A stretch of 64,000 bases of DNA from Pedobacter xixiisoli. GTDB taxonomy: Bacteria > Bacteroidota > Bacteroidia > Sphingobacteriales > Sphingobacteriaceae. Where the stretch lies: positions 851,242-915,241 of the forward strand of contig NZ_OCMT01000003.1 in assembly GCF_900215335.1 (NCBI RefSeq), in the 5' to 3' direction. This document shows positions 25,949-35,330 of this stretch, piece after piece. Made by a program: the position numbers and the translations under genes. How positions within the stretch are numbered: position 1 is the stretch's first letter; every line of letters starts with the position of its first letter. The notes under the pieces are model-generated. The model worked only from the letters and a program-made list of their open reading frames with translations. It made no database searches and was not told where the DNA came from.

Positions 25949-26701
25949 TTAGATAGCCGTGTAACCACCATCAGCAATGTAATACGCACCAGTGGTGAAC
26001 GAAGCTTTATCGGAGCTTAAAAATAAAACCAGTTCTGCAATTTCCTCAGAAGTACCCAATCTGTTCATGGTTGCTTTTGCGGCAATGGCTTTCATGCTAG
26101 CTTCATCTAAGTTTTGATCTAACAATGGAGTTTTGATATAACCTGGTCCAACCGCATTACAACGAATGTTTTTTTGCCCGTATTCTGCGGCTATATTTTT
26201 GGTTAAGCCTACTACTGCATGTTTGGTAGCGGTATAAGCTGAACTATTAGGTGCAGCTACCGTTCCATGGATAGACGCGATATTCACAATGCTACCTCCG
26301 CCATTTTTCTCCATTTGCAGCAGCTGATATTTACAGCCATAGAACACACCGTTTAGATTAATTGATACAACTTTATCCCAAGCTTCAATATCGTAATCGC
26401 CAGTAGCTGCCGCGGGGCCGCCTACACCTGCGTTATTACAAGCTACGTCTAATCTTCCATATTGAGCAACCGTAGCTTCTACTAATTTTTTGTTGTCTTC
26501 TGCGTTTCCAGAATCAGCTTTGAAAAAGAATGCTTCTCCACCATTATTTTTGATTGCCGCTACAGTTTCGTTTCCATGCGCTTCGTTGATATCCGAGATG
26601 ACAACTTTAGCGCCTTCACGTGCAAATGCTTCTGCTATAGCCTTCCCAATTCCAGAACCTGCTCCTGTTACTAATGCAACTTTGTTTGATAGTAATGACA
26701 T
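25949..26701 (-). CDS. SDR family NAD(P)-dependent oxidoreductase
   Basis: 250 residues, classical short-chain dehydrogenase. Nucleotide-binding motif TGAGSGIG at 12-19, structural motif NNAG at 89-92, and catalytic Ser143, Tyr156 and Lys160 (SSAYTATK). The late GPGYIKTPL stretch is also typical. The acidic residue Asp37 (VISDINE) after the second strand favours NAD over NADP. Close relatives include glucose 1-dehydrogenase and 3-oxoacyl reductase types, so the substrate is open. Monocistronic with its own terminator. Confidence 0.92.
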   Translation of the reverse strand: MSLLSNKVALVTGAGSGIGKAIAEAFAREGAKVVISDINEAHGNETVAAIKNNGGEAFFFKADSGNAEDNKKLVEATVAQYGRLDVACNNAGVGGPAAATGDYDIEAWDKVVSINLNGVFYGCKYQLLQMEKNGGGSIVNIASIHGTVAAPNSSAYTATKHAVVGLTKNIAAEYGQKNIRCNAVGPGYIKTPLLDQNLDEASMKAIAAKATMNRLGTSEEIAELVLFLSSDKASFTTGAYYIADGGYTAI

Positions 26702-26873
26702 AGTTATAAATTTAAAAGTAATGAACTTCCGTTAACTCGGAAGCCAATATGATTACAAGTAAATTATTAAGAATGTTTTTAGCGGGTAAAGAATATGCCG
26801 AGTGTAAGGTTTTATATGACAAATCAGTGTCAGAACGAACTTTTTTTGGACTTTTTTCTATAAAAAAATTAAC

Positions 26874-28073
26874 CTAAACGTTAGGTACGCTCACTTTAAA
26901 ATGGGTGCCTGTTCCAATGATGGATTCAATGCTCATTTCCCCGTTCAGCTCGCTCAATAGTTTTTTTACGCAAGGTAATCCAAAGCCATAACCTTTTTCT
27001 CCAATAGTGCCATCGCTACTTTCTGCTGTGCCTCCTAAAACTTCCTGAATAGCATGTTCGCTCATGCCCGTACCAGTATCTTGTATGTCGAAAAGAAGTA
27101 TTTTCTTATCTGCCTCCAAAATTAAATCTAGGTGTACCTTGATGTTTCCACCGTTAGGGGTGAATTTGATGGCGTTAGAAATGAGGTTACCGCTAATTTG
27201 CAATAATTTGTCTTTCTTAATCTGAATAATGTCAAAAGCAATATTAGATTGGATTTCTAAGCTGATCTGCTTGTTGAAAGCCTGAGGCTGATATAATTTT
27301 TGTAGCTTATCCTTAAATATTTGTAGCGTAAAAGGTTCTGCAGAAAGGTTGACCGTTTGGTGTGAATTTTTTAAAATTTCGTCTGCTAAATCAAGCACCG
27401 ACTGACCACTTCTACCCATCATTCCCACAATATTCAGCAATTCATCATTCGGGTAGTTTTCTTTGTCGGCACTAATCATATCTGCTAACCCAATAATACC
27501 CGCAATAGGTCCACGAATATCATGCGCTACTTTTTTATAGGTATCGTTTTGCGTGTTAAGTTCTTTGTTTAGCGTTTTAATAGAATTAGCATCATTAATT
27601 CTGCCAATAATTTGACGAGCGATCACCTTCAACTGGTCTATCTTTTCCTCAGAAAGTTTTTGATGATGTTTATCTAATACGCAAAGCGAACCGATATTTA
27701 AACCATTGCTAGATTTTAGTGGAATTCCTAAATAATATTTGAGGTTCATTGGGTCGTCAATAAATCCTTTTTCGGTAAATCTGGCATCTTTCGAAAGGTC
27801 TTCGATTTCCAAATGGTCTTCTTCCGATAAAGTAAACTGGCAAATGGTATCATCAATTGGCGTTTGATAAACTTCTAAGCCAAATCGGGAAATAATCCAC
27901 TGTGTGTAAGAATCAATAAAAGAAATGAGTGATATTTCTGTTCCGGTAATTTTGGCTGCTAAATAACTTAAATCTTTAAACGTATTGTCTAAACTGGTGT
28001 AGTCTAAGTCAAGCTCAAACAAGCTTGATAGTCTTTCCATTTCATTGCTGGGGATGGTACGGGTGGTTTGCAC
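26874..28073 (-). CDS. Cytoplasmic GAF-domain sensor histidine kinase
   Basis: 399 residues, no membrane helix. Residues about 20-165 form a GAF domain (AKITGTEISLISFIDSYTQW, then YYLGIPLKSSNGLNIGSLCV), a common partner for ligands, redox or light signals. A HisKA dimerisation helix follows with the phospho-acceptor His184 in VAHDIRGPIAGIIG. The HATPase domain carries the N box NLISNAIKFTPNGG, G1 DTGTGMS and G2 GYGFGLPCVKK. No response regulator is adjacent, so it is an orphan kinase. The start at 28073 is the first ATG that leaves the GAF domain complete. Divergent from the YchJ-like gene with about 120 bp between. Confidence 0.92.
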   Translation of the reverse strand: MQTTRTIPSNEMERLSSLFELDLDYTSLDNTFKDLSYLAAKITGTEISLISFIDSYTQWIISRFGLEVYQTPIDDTICQFTLSEEDHLEIEDLSKDARFTEKGFIDDPMNLKYYLGIPLKSSNGLNIGSLCVLDKHHQKLSEEKIDQLKVIARQIIGRINDANSIKTLNKELNTQNDTYKKVAHDIRGPIAGIIGLADMISADKENYPNDELLNIVGMMGRSGQSVLDLADEILKNSHQTVNLSAEPFTLQIFKDKLQKLYQPQAFNKQISLEIQSNIAFDIIQIKKDKLLQISGNLISNAIKFTPNGGNIKVHLDLILEADKKILLFDIQDTGTGMSEHAIQEVLGGTAESSDGTIGEKGYGFGLPCVKKLLSELNGEMSIESIIGTGTHFKVSVPNV

Positions 28074-28196
28074 GGCTCAAAAATTAAGTTCTTACAACAT
28101 TTAGCTATTTACAAAAATAAAATTAGTGCGGAGAATAGCAATTTTTAGCGCAGCTAATTTCATTTTTAGCGTATTTTTAGCGTTTTATTTATTCAT

Positions 28197-28577
28197 ATGT
28201 CGACAATTTTATGTGCTTGCTGTTCTAATGAATCTTATACCGAATGTTGCCAGCCCTACCATCTTGGTGCTCTTGTAGCACAAACGCCAGAACAATTGAT
28301 GCGTTCTAGGTATGCTGCTTATGCTTTACACCTAATCGATTATCTTTGGGATACCACACATCCTTCGAAAAGGCATCTATACAGCAAAGCTGATATGGGA
28401 AAATGGGCGAAAGATAACCATTGGATTGGCTTAGAAGTTGTTCATGCTAAAAAAGATGTGGTAGAGTTTAAAGCTTTCTACCACCAGGGATTAAAGCGAT
28501 ATGTACACCACGAGCGTTCTGTTTTTAAGAAGGATGCTGGAAAGTGGTACTATTTTTCTGGAGCGCATTTTCATTAA
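28197..28577 (+). CDS. YchJ-like zinc-binding protein (UPF0225)
   Basis: 126 residues. The N-terminus carries a cysteine cluster CACCSNESYTECCQPYH typical of SEC-C-like zinc motifs in YchJ. It continues with the family hallmark PEQLMRSRYAAYALHLIDYLWDTTHP and ends in an NTF2-like fold (VVEFKAFYHQG...HERSVFKKDAGKWYYFSG). YchJ proteins are widely conserved but their role is not established. The TonB receptor gene starts 41 bases downstream on the same strand, so they may share a transcript. Confidence 0.9.
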   Translation: MSTILCACCSNESYTECCQPYHLGALVAQTPEQLMRSRYAAYALHLIDYLWDTTHPSKRHLYSKADMGKWAKDNHWIGLEVVHAKKDVVEFKAFYHQGLKRYVHHERSVFKKDAGKWYYFSGAHFH

Positions 28578-28617
28578 GATTCTTAAACAAAGCCTACTAT
28601 TTTTTGTTCTAAACGCA

Positions 28618-30654
28618 ATGCACAAACATCTTTCATTCAGTCTCATTTTCTGTTTCCTTTTCTTTACTTCCATACATGCACAAACGCAGGATACTTTACT
28701 GAAAGTGGCTTTAGATAGCGTAGTAGTTAATGCCTATGGAAGCAAAACTTTAATGGCTACACCTGCTGCGGTAAATAAAATTGGCACAAGCCAGTTGCAG
28801 CGCTACGCCAATGGCAATATTTTACAAGCGGTTAATGCTACGCCTGGGGTAAGAATGGAAGAACGTTCGCCGGGCAGTTACCGATTGAATATTAGAGGGA
28901 GTTCTGTACGTAGTCCATACGGTGTGCGCAATGTGAAGATTTACTACGATGGTATTCCTTTTACTGCTCCAGGTGGCAATTCGATGTTGAATATGTTGGG
29001 CTTTTACAACATAGGTGGAATAGAAGTCATTAAAGGTCCTGGCAGTAGTTTGTACGGAGCTGGAACGGGAGGGGTGGTGCTTTTCGATGCACCGCAAGTG
29101 GATGGAAATATTCAAGCTAATGCAGGTTTAACCGTAGGTAGCTTCGGTGCCTTGAACTATAACCTACAACTGCAGTTGAAAAATCACCAGTTCGGTTATG
29201 AAGAGGCTAGTGCAGATGGTTATCGTGAACATACCGAAATGAAACGTCGATTAGCGAGTTATCAAGCACAGCTTCCGACTTTTGCTAAAGGGCAGTTGAG
29301 TTTGCATTTCATTTATAGCGATTTAAATTATCAAACTCCTGGAGCATTGACTTTAGCAGAATATCAGGCTAATCCTCGTCAGGCAAGACCAACCGTAGGC
29401 ACTAATCAGGGTGCAGTTTTGGCAAATGCGCATATTCATCAAAAAGCTGCTCTACTAGGCTTAACGCATAAATATTCTTTCTCACCGAAATTAAGTAATA
29501 CTACAAGTCTGTATGGTTTTTATAACGAAGCGGAAAATCCGGCGATTCAAAACTATGAACTGAAGAAAGAGCCACATTGGGGTGGAAGAACAAGCTTTAT
29601 CTATAGCTTAAGCGATTTCTCTGTACATTTTGGTGGAGAACTGCAAAGTGGAGATTTTACATCTAAAACCTTCCGAAATTTACAAGGGAGCAGGGGAAGT
29701 CAAGTTACTGATGATAGATTAGATTTGTTGCAATGGATGGCTTTTGCGCAACTGAATTGGCAAGTGAGCAATTGGTTGTTTACCGCTGGCGCAAGTGTAA
29801 ATCAGTTTTCGGTAGATTTTTCACGCAGCAGTGAAACGCCAAATATCAATGCCAGTAAAGATTTTAAGGCGCAAATTCAACCTCGTTTTGCTGCACTTTA
29901 CAAAGTTGATGATAATTTTGCTGCCTATCTTAATGTAACTAAAGGGTTTTCTCCGCCAGCCAGCAGTGAGATCTTTGCCGACAATAATAGCTACAACTTA
30001 GCACTACAGGCCGAAAAAGGCTGGAATGTTGAGCCTGGTGTGAGATGGAACTTGCTGAGTGAAAGATTGTTTCTAGATGCCAGTTACTTTCATACTTTGT
30101 TAAGTAATTCTATAGTCACCCGTAGAGATGCAGCTGGTGCTAATTTTTACCTTAATGCAGGTAAAACCAAGCAACAAGGTGTTGAAGTTAATTTGTCTTA
30201 CCAAGTATTGGCTAAAGAAAAGCCTTTGTCTGTTTTATTACAGGGCGCTTATGCTTGGCATCACTTCAGGTACGATGAGTTTGTGCAGCTAAATGATGAT
30301 TTTTCGGGAAATCAACTGCCTGGCGTAGCACCACGCACTTACACGGTAATGGCTGATGTGAACCACAAAAGTGGATGGTTTGGGTTTGTCAGCTTAAATC
30401 ATAATTCGAAAATAGCATTGAATGACGCCAATACGCAATATGCAGATGATTTTCAATTGGTGTCGATGAAGTTAGGTTATCAAAAACGAATTAAAAATAT
30501 ACCTTTCCAATTGTTTGTTGGTGCAGATAACCTGCTCGACCAAACTTACAGCTTAGGAAATGATATCAACGGATTTGGCGGCAGGTATTATAATGTTGCA
30601 CATGGTCGTAGTTTTTATTTTGGGCTAAAGTTGGGATGGTCGAACAACAAGTAG
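28618..30654 (+). CDS. TonB-dependent outer membrane receptor (ferric-chelate type)
   Basis: 678 residues from the ATG at 28618, which starts a proper signal peptide (LSFSLIFCFLFFTSIHAQ). The frame is open upstream within the YchJ gene, but that extension has no signal peptide. The plug domain (about 40-160) shows NGNILQAVNATPGVRMEE, YRLNIRGSS and VIKGPGSSLYGAGTGG. The barrel is aromatic-rich and ends in SFYFGLKLGWSNNK. There is no carboxypeptidase-regulatory extension and no SusD partner, which points to siderophore, citrate or metal uptake and not to a polysaccharide system. A ChaN-like haem-binding protein gene lies about 700 bp downstream on the other strand, supporting an iron link. Confidence 0.88.
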   Translation: MHKHLSFSLIFCFLFFTSIHAQTQDTLLKVALDSVVVNAYGSKTLMATPAAVNKIGTSQLQRYANGNILQAVNATPGVRMEERSPGSYRLNIRGSSVRSPYGVRNVKIYYDGIPFTAPGGNSMLNMLGFYNIGGIEVIKGPGSSLYGAGTGGVVLFDAPQVDGNIQANAGLTVGSFGALNYNLQLQLKNHQFGYEEASADGYREHTEMKRRLASYQAQLPTFAKGQLSLHFIYSDLNYQTPGALTLAEYQANPRQARPTVGTNQGAVLANAHIHQKAALLGLTHKYSFSPKLSNTTSLYGFYNEAENPAIQNYELKKEPHWGGRTSFIYSLSDFSVHFGGELQSGDFTSKTFRNLQGSRGSQVTDDRLDLLQWMAFAQLNWQVSNWLFTAGASVNQFSVDFSRSSETPNINASKDFKAQIQPRFAALYKVDDNFAAYLNVTKGFSPPASSEIFADNNSYNLALQAEKGWNVEPGVRWNLLSERLFLDASYFHTLLSNSIVTRRDAAGANFYLNAGKTKQQGVEVNLSYQVLAKEKPLSVLLQGAYAWHHFRYDEFVQLNDDFSGNQLPGVAPRTYTVMADVNHKSGWFGFVSLNHNSKIALNDANTQYADDFQLVSMKLGYQKRIKNIPFQLFVGADNLLDQTYSLGNDINGFGGRYYNVAHGRSFYFGLKLGWSNNK

Positions 30655-31336
30655 CTAAATTTCTTTCCGTTTTAAGCAAATGGGCGACTAAAAGTTAAAA
30701 ATTGTGGCTGGTCTGCATTATTTGATACCCTGTATATTCAATTTATAATGTAATGTTTTATTAAGATGGATTACAAATCCATTGTTAGTTGAGTCGGGAT
30801 TGCAAATCCCGACTAGCAGGTTATTTTAGAACTCAATATATTCAATCAATAAAGAATGTTTAAGATGGATTACAAATCCATTGTTAGTTGAGTCGGGATT
30901 GCAAATCCCGACTAGCAGGTTGCGGACCGAGCACAGGTCTTTTTCAGTTCCGGATTATTTGAGAGCTGATTGTTTCTATTTAAAGTGTAGTACTTTATTA
31001 AGATGGATTGCAAATCCCGACTAGCAGGTTGCGGACCGAGCACAGGTCTTTTTCAGTTCCGGATTATTTGAGAGCTGATTGTTTCTATTTAAAGTGTAGT
31101 ACTTTATTAAGATGGATTGCAAATCCCGACTAGCAGGTTGCAGACCGAGTATAGACCTATTGTTGGTCCGGATTTGTAATCCGGCACCCCGTAAAAATGG
31201 ATTTGTAATCCATAACTAATTGAATATAGATTGCTAATCCCGACTAGCGGGAGTAGTGGAGCAATCTTTGAATGTAGAAATAAAAGATCTTTCCACTCGC
31301 TACGCTGCGGTGGAAATGAAGAATGCTATTACTTCC
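30655..31336. repeat. REP-like palindrome array with tandem 109-bp units
   Basis: Short palindromes of the type GGATTACAAATCC and GGGATTGCAAATCCC recur throughout. One 62-bp unit (30761-30822) is repeated exactly at 30860-30921, 99 bases later. A 109-bp unit is repeated in tandem: 30901-31009, 31010-31118, and a decaying partial copy from 31119. Later copies read GGATTTGTAATCC (31169, 31199). The conserved tail CCGACTAGC(A/G)GG follows many copies. This resembles REP elements mobilised by REP-associated tyrosine transposases, but no such gene is in the window. It lies between the 3' ends of convergent genes. Confidence 0.85.
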
Positions 31337-32209
31337 TTAAAAGCTCTTCTTCACTTTCGGATCCGTAAGGATAATATAATCCCCCAAATCTTTATGCTTT
31401 TCCCAATTTGGATTTGCAAAATCATCCGATGAAAATGCTGCAATATTTAAAGCCTTAAGTTTGGGCGCATACTTTTTCAATTGCGCATAAGTTCCCAGTT
31501 TTTCATCACTATGAAAACGTCCGTTAACTTGGAAAATCTTTTTGTCTTTGTTTGCTTTGGCGAATTTAGCGATAGACCAAGCCATGGTCGCATCCCAGAA
31601 ATTCTGCGTTTGATAGACTTTCATGGCACCCATGCCATGTCCTCCAAGTAAGCCAATGAACTTCTCATAATACCTTCCTATTGCCGTATCTACTGCATTT
31701 GGCGGTAGGAATTGTTTGGAATCAGCGGGAAGTTTAGCCAATACTTCCAAACCATTTTTGGTTACCGAATTACTGTATCTCGCCGCTGCATTGCCACCAA
31801 TCACACTGATGCCTTCGCTTTTGGCAAATTCAATCATTGGGCGGTAATCTTTGTAGTTGTTCCAAGCTCTAGCTTCTTTTATAAAATTCTTTTCAGTGAT
31901 CATACCAGCTAAGTATTCATTAATTATGGGCTGTACATCCGTATGGAACATTTCTAGGGTAAGTCCTATTTTATTGCCATAAGCCACAGCCAATTTTTTT
32001 AATAGCGTAACTTCCAAGTAGTGCCCAATAGAGTCGTTATGTTCTTCTCCAAAAAATAAGACATTGGCATTGCCCATCGCGGCTACAATATCATCTAGAT
32101 CGATGGTCTTTCGTTGCTTCACATCGTAGATTTTGTAGTGTTGGGAAAGTTCTTGCGACTGGGCGAAAAACGGCAGTATAATTAAAGTGATAAAGAGTAG
32201 TCTTTTCAT
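31337..32209 (-). CDS. ChaN-like haem-binding uptake protein
   Basis: 290 residues with a signal peptide (LLFITLIILPFFAQSQ). The Cofac_haem_bdg/ChaN family pattern is clear: VLFFGEEHND near the N-terminus, LTLEMFHTDVQPIINEYL, then LLGGHGMGAMKVYQTQNFWDATMAWSIA and VNGRFHSDEKLGTYAQL. ChaN of Campylobacter binds haem and is tied to iron-regulated uptake. Here there is no lipobox cysteine, so a periplasmic soluble protein is more likely than a lipoprotein. The convergent TonB receptor gene is nearby across the repeat array. Confidence 0.88.
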   Translation of the reverse strand: MKRLLFITLIILPFFAQSQELSQHYKIYDVKQRKTIDLDDIVAAMGNANVLFFGEEHNDSIGHYLEVTLLKKLAVAYGNKIGLTLEMFHTDVQPIINEYLAGMITEKNFIKEARAWNNYKDYRPMIEFAKSEGISVIGGNAAARYSNSVTKNGLEVLAKLPADSKQFLPPNAVDTAIGRYYEKFIGLLGGHGMGAMKVYQTQNFWDATMAWSIAKFAKANKDKKIFQVNGRFHSDEKLGTYAQLKKYAPKLKALNIAAFSSDDFANPNWEKHKDLGDYIILTDPKVKKSF

Positions 32210-32426
32210 TCTGGTTATATTTATTCGAAAGGTTTAATTTAAAGTTTCTGCTGTCCGTTATCCTCAATTTATTTCAGGATTTAACATCTCCATTTAAACA
32301 TGGCGAGCGGCATTACAAACTTAAGAATCAAATTAACAAAATTTTTTACCGATAAATTAATGCATTTTACCGATAATTGGATAGCAAATAACGGTCTTGT
32401 GTTGTGTTGCCTTAATAGTTGAGATA

Positions 32427-32434
32427 CTTTTGGA
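32427..32434 (+). promoter_or_regulatory. Promoter of the LiaF-like operon, -7 box TACTTTTG
   Basis: TTG at 32404-32406, a 20-base spacer, then TACTTTTG at 32427-32434. This is a full match to the Bacteroidota housekeeping promoter (TTTG/TTG-N19-21-TAnnTTTG). It leaves a leader of about 18 bases before the ATG at 32456. Confidence 0.75.
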
Positions 32435-32455
32435 CATATCAAATCACATAAGACA

Positions 32456-33250
32456 ATGGAAAATATAAATAATAAAGAAATGGTTAATCGCTCTGGAAAA
32501 GTTTGGGCAGGTTTATTCATCGTAGGCATCGGTGCACTTTTATTGCTAAGAAACTTTGGCTTGTACCTTCCACATTGGATTTTTAATTGGAGCAACTGGC
32601 TCATCGTAATTGGTTTGTTCGTAGGTGCACGCCACAATTTTAGAAACAGCGGCTGGTTTGTAATGGTGCTGATTGGTTCTTACTTTACCTTAGAAGAAAT
32701 TTTCAGAGGCTACGATATGTCGAATGTCGTTTTTCCTATCATGCTGCTGGCACTTGGTTTATTTCTCATTCTTAAACCTAAGAGCACCCATAATTTCAAA
32801 AAAAATAAATGGAAACGTAAAAATGAGGCTTACAATAAATTTGAAAGTGTAAACCCATTAGGCCAAGAGACGGAAGCAATTAAAGAGGATATTAAGGGAG
32901 ATTTTAACGCCAATGATTACATAGAATCTATTAACGTATTTGGAGGAAGCAACCAAATCATCTATTCTAAAAATTTAAAAGGGGGCGAAATTACCGCGGT
33001 TTTTGGCGGTGGAGATATCAACTTAACCCAAGCAGATTTTGAAGGTCAAGTGGTGCTTGATGTAACCGCGATTTTTGGTGGTGTAAAAATCGTAGTGCCG
33101 CCCACATGGCAAATTAAATCGGAAGTAACCGCTGTTTTTGGTGGTGTAGATGATAAAAGAACCATTTATCCAGCAGGCGAACAGGTAAATAAACTAGTAA
33201 TTATCAGAGGAACGGTGTTGTTCGGAGGCGTAGAGTTCAAGAGTTATTAA
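32456..33250 (+). CDS. LiaF-like membrane protein (cell-envelope stress sensor partner)
   Basis: 264 residues. The N-terminal half contains four predicted membrane helices of the LiaI/DUF5668 kind (KVWAGLFIVGIGALLLLRNFGLYLPHWI; WLIVIGLFVGA; FPIMLLALGLFLILKP). The C-terminal half is the LiaF-type beta-helix with repeated GG turns: INVFGGSNQII, ITAVFGGGDINLTQADF, VTAIFGGVKIVVPPTW and VTAVFGGVDDKR. In Bacillus LiaF inhibits the LiaRS system. Here the next two genes are a LytS-type kinase and a LytTR regulator, so an analogous three-gene sensor unit is likely (inference). Preceded by a very good promoter. Confidence 0.88.
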   Translation: MENINNKEMVNRSGKVWAGLFIVGIGALLLLRNFGLYLPHWIFNWSNWLIVIGLFVGARHNFRNSGWFVMVLIGSYFTLEEIFRGYDMSNVVFPIMLLALGLFLILKPKSTHNFKKNKWKRKNEAYNKFESVNPLGQETEAIKEDIKGDFNANDYIESINVFGGSNQIIYSKNLKGGEITAVFGGGDINLTQADFEGQVVLDVTAIFGGVKIVVPPTWQIKSEVTAVFGGVDDKRTIYPAGEQVNKLVIIRGTVLFGGVEFKSY

Positions 33251-33278
33251 TTTTTTTCTAACCTTAAAACTAAACGCT

Positions 33279-34325
33279 TTGACAACCACTCCACTATCAA
33301 AACAGCAGATCAAAACCATAGCAGGCATTATTCTTTTATGCTGGCAGGCTGCTGGTGCTGCGGTTTTGTATTTTTTCTTTAATTTTTCTTGGCAAATAGC
33401 ATTGGCAGACAGCGTGATCAGCAGTGCTTGCTTAGCTGTGGGCTGTATCATTATTAGCAATATGCTGGGTTATTATCAGCCCAAAAACGAAAAATTATTA
33501 TATGTGCTACTGGTCACTTTGGTGTTATGCGCCGCTGTGGTCATCGCTTCTAAATACAGTTTAACCTTTTTATTCGCTAACGAGGCCAGTTATATTTCCT
33601 TTTTAGATCTGTCGGATGTTTTTAAATCTGCCATTTCCTTTGTTTGTTTAGCTTGGTGCGCACTGGCGAATATCCTATGGTACCGCTTAGAAGAACAATC
33701 GGAAATGCAAGCCAGAATGTTAGCTACACAGAACTTGGCCAAAGAAGCGGAATTGAATAAGCTTCGCCATCAGTTACAGCCGCATTTTCTTTTTAACAGC
33801 TTAAATTCTGTTTACGCCCTAACCATCGTAAACCCTACCGAAGCAGGTACAATGATTACCAAATTGGCGGCATTTTTACGTGGTACCCTTAAACGCGACG
33901 ACGAAGTTTGGGTGAGCGTAGCTGATGAAATGGAATATATTCAGCTGTATCTGGATATTGAAAAAGTTCGTTTTAGCCATCGCTTGAGCGTAAATGTAAG
34001 CATTGAAGAAGATACACTGGCACTTCGCTTGCCTGGTACGCTGTTGCAGCCCATTGTAGAAAATGCCATCAAATTTGGTCTATATAATACTTCAACTGCA
34101 ATTACCATTACTGTTGATGTGAAATTGGAAAATAACTTGTTGGTTATTTGTGTAACCAATCCATACGACCCAGAAATGAAAACCTCAAAGGGTACAGGTT
34201 TCGGGCTTTCGGCCATTAGGCGAAGATTATACCTGCTTTTTGCCGATAGTAGCTTGTTACAGGCCGAATCAGAGAACAATAATTTGTATATTACTACTTT
34301 AAAAATACCTCAAAAAAATGATTAA
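33279..34325 (+). CDS. LytS-type sensor histidine kinase (His_kinase PF06580)
   Basis: 348 residues. N-terminal membrane helices (about four, residues 10-140) and a short linker helix lead to the PF06580 domain: LRHQLQPHFLFNSLNSVYAL with phospho-acceptor His169, and the HATPase box LLQPIVENAIKFGLY, then GTGFGLSAIRRRL. The start used is TTG at 33279; it lies 28 bases after the LiaF-like stop. The gene overlaps the LytTR gene by eight bases, a classical translationally coupled pair. It probably senses envelope perturbation together with the LiaF-like protein. Confidence 0.9.
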   Translation: MTTTPLSKQQIKTIAGIILLCWQAAGAAVLYFFFNFSWQIALADSVISSACLAVGCIIISNMLGYYQPKNEKLLYVLLVTLVLCAAVVIASKYSLTFLFANEASYISFLDLSDVFKSAISFVCLAWCALANILWYRLEEQSEMQARMLATQNLAKEAELNKLRHQLQPHFLFNSLNSVYALTIVNPTEAGTMITKLAAFLRGTLKRDDEVWVSVADEMEYIQLYLDIEKVRFSHRLSVNVSIEEDTLALRLPGTLLQPIVENAIKFGLYNTSTAITITVDVKLENNLLVICVTNPYDPEMKTSKGTGFGLSAIRRRLYLLFADSSLLQAESENNNLYITTLKIPQKND

Positions 34326-35052
34326 AGCTATACTCATTGATGATGAAGCCCTTGCAAGAGATATTGTGAAGCATTATTTGAAGGCTTTTCCAAACATTGA
34401 GGTGGTTGCCGAATGCAGTGATGGTTTTGAAGGTTTAAAAGCGATCACACTGCATCAGCCAGATTTAATTTTTCTGGATATTCAAATGCCCAAAATTAGT
34501 GGTTTTGAAATGCTGGAATTGGTCGAAAAAAGACCAGCGGTAATCTTTACCACTGCTTTTGACGAATATGCTATTAAAGCATTTGAAGTAAATGCTGTCG
34601 ATTATTTACTTAAGCCCATAGAGCAAGGTCGCTTTGAGCAGGCCATGCAAAAATTGCCATCTAAATTAGCCACAGGCGATGACAGCCAAGAGTTGTTAGA
34701 AACTGCTTCTTTATCGCCAGCACAAAATAATAGGGTGGTGGTTAAAAATGCCGGCGTAATCAAAATCATTCCTGTAGATGCTATCCATTACTTGGAAGCA
34801 GATGATGATTATGTGAAGTTAAGTACTACAGAAGGTAATTTCTTAAAGAATAAAACGATGAGCTTCTTCGAACAAACGCTAGATGCGACGCAGTTCATCC
34901 GCATTCATCGTTCATATATCATTAACCTTGCTCAGGTAACCAAGATAGAGCTTAAAGAAAAAGAAAGCTATGTGGTATTGTTAAAATCTGGGATTTGGCT
35001 ACCGGTAAGTAAAACTGGCTATGTTAAACTTAAAGCTGCTTTGGGAATTTGA
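34318..35052 (+). CDS. LytTR-family response regulator
   Basis: 244 residues. Receiver domain at 1-115 with acidic Asp8 and Asp9, phospho-acceptor Asp54 (LIFLDIQMPKISG), Thr/Lys switch residues (IFTTAFDEYAIKAF, DYLLKPIEQG). The LytTR DNA-binding domain spans about 140-240 (VKIIPVDAIHYLEADDDYVKL, FIRIHRSYIINLAQV, PVSKTGYVKLK). It overlaps the kinase gene by eight bases and must be its partner. Likely targets are its own operon and envelope genes; LytTR binding repeats upstream of 32427 were not recognisable by eye. Confidence 0.95.
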   Translation: MIKAILIDDEALARDIVKHYLKAFPNIEVVAECSDGFEGLKAITLHQPDLIFLDIQMPKISGFEMLELVEKRPAVIFTTAFDEYAIKAFEVNAVDYLLKPIEQGRFEQAMQKLPSKLATGDDSQELLETASLSPAQNNRVVVKNAGVIKIIPVDAIHYLEADDDYVKLSTTEGNFLKNKTMSFFEQTLDATQFIRIHRSYIINLAQVTKIELKEKESYVVLLKSGIWLPVSKTGYVKLKAALGI

Positions 35053-35162
35053 TGTTTGTCCTCATTCTGCCATTCAATAGTGTTTCATCCCCGCATATGC
35101 TGTAGCTACAAAGCATAGTTCGAGTAACAGATTATACGCGGCAATGTCCCTAGCGTATATTC

Positions 35163-35193
35163 AACCTCGTAGGTTTTTAAAACCTACGAGGTT
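35163..35193 (+). terminator. Perfect hairpin terminator after the LytTR gene
   Basis: AACCTCGTAGGTTT (35163-35176) and AAACCTACGAGGTT (35180-35193) form a perfect 14-bp stem with loop TTA, followed by TGTTTTTT. It ends the LiaF-LytS-LytTR operon about 110 bases after the last stop. Confidence 0.88.
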
Positions 35194-35330
35194 TGTTTTT
35201 TCCGAAAATCTGTTCATCTGCGACTTTTTTATGTGCCCGAAAAAAAAATCAGAACAATTTTAAACACGGCTTGTTAATGTATTAAATCAACTCAATTAAC
35301 AATTTAAACTTAAAATTAAACATCAAAGTC

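Noticed and set aside
28501..28617. TonB receptor starting inside the YchJ-like gene
   Set aside because: The extension lacks a signal peptide; the ATG at 28618 opens a proper one.
30761..31250. CRISPR array
   Set aside because: Repeats are palindrome-bearing 62- and 109-bp units with few copies and no unique spacers of constant length; no cas gene nearby.
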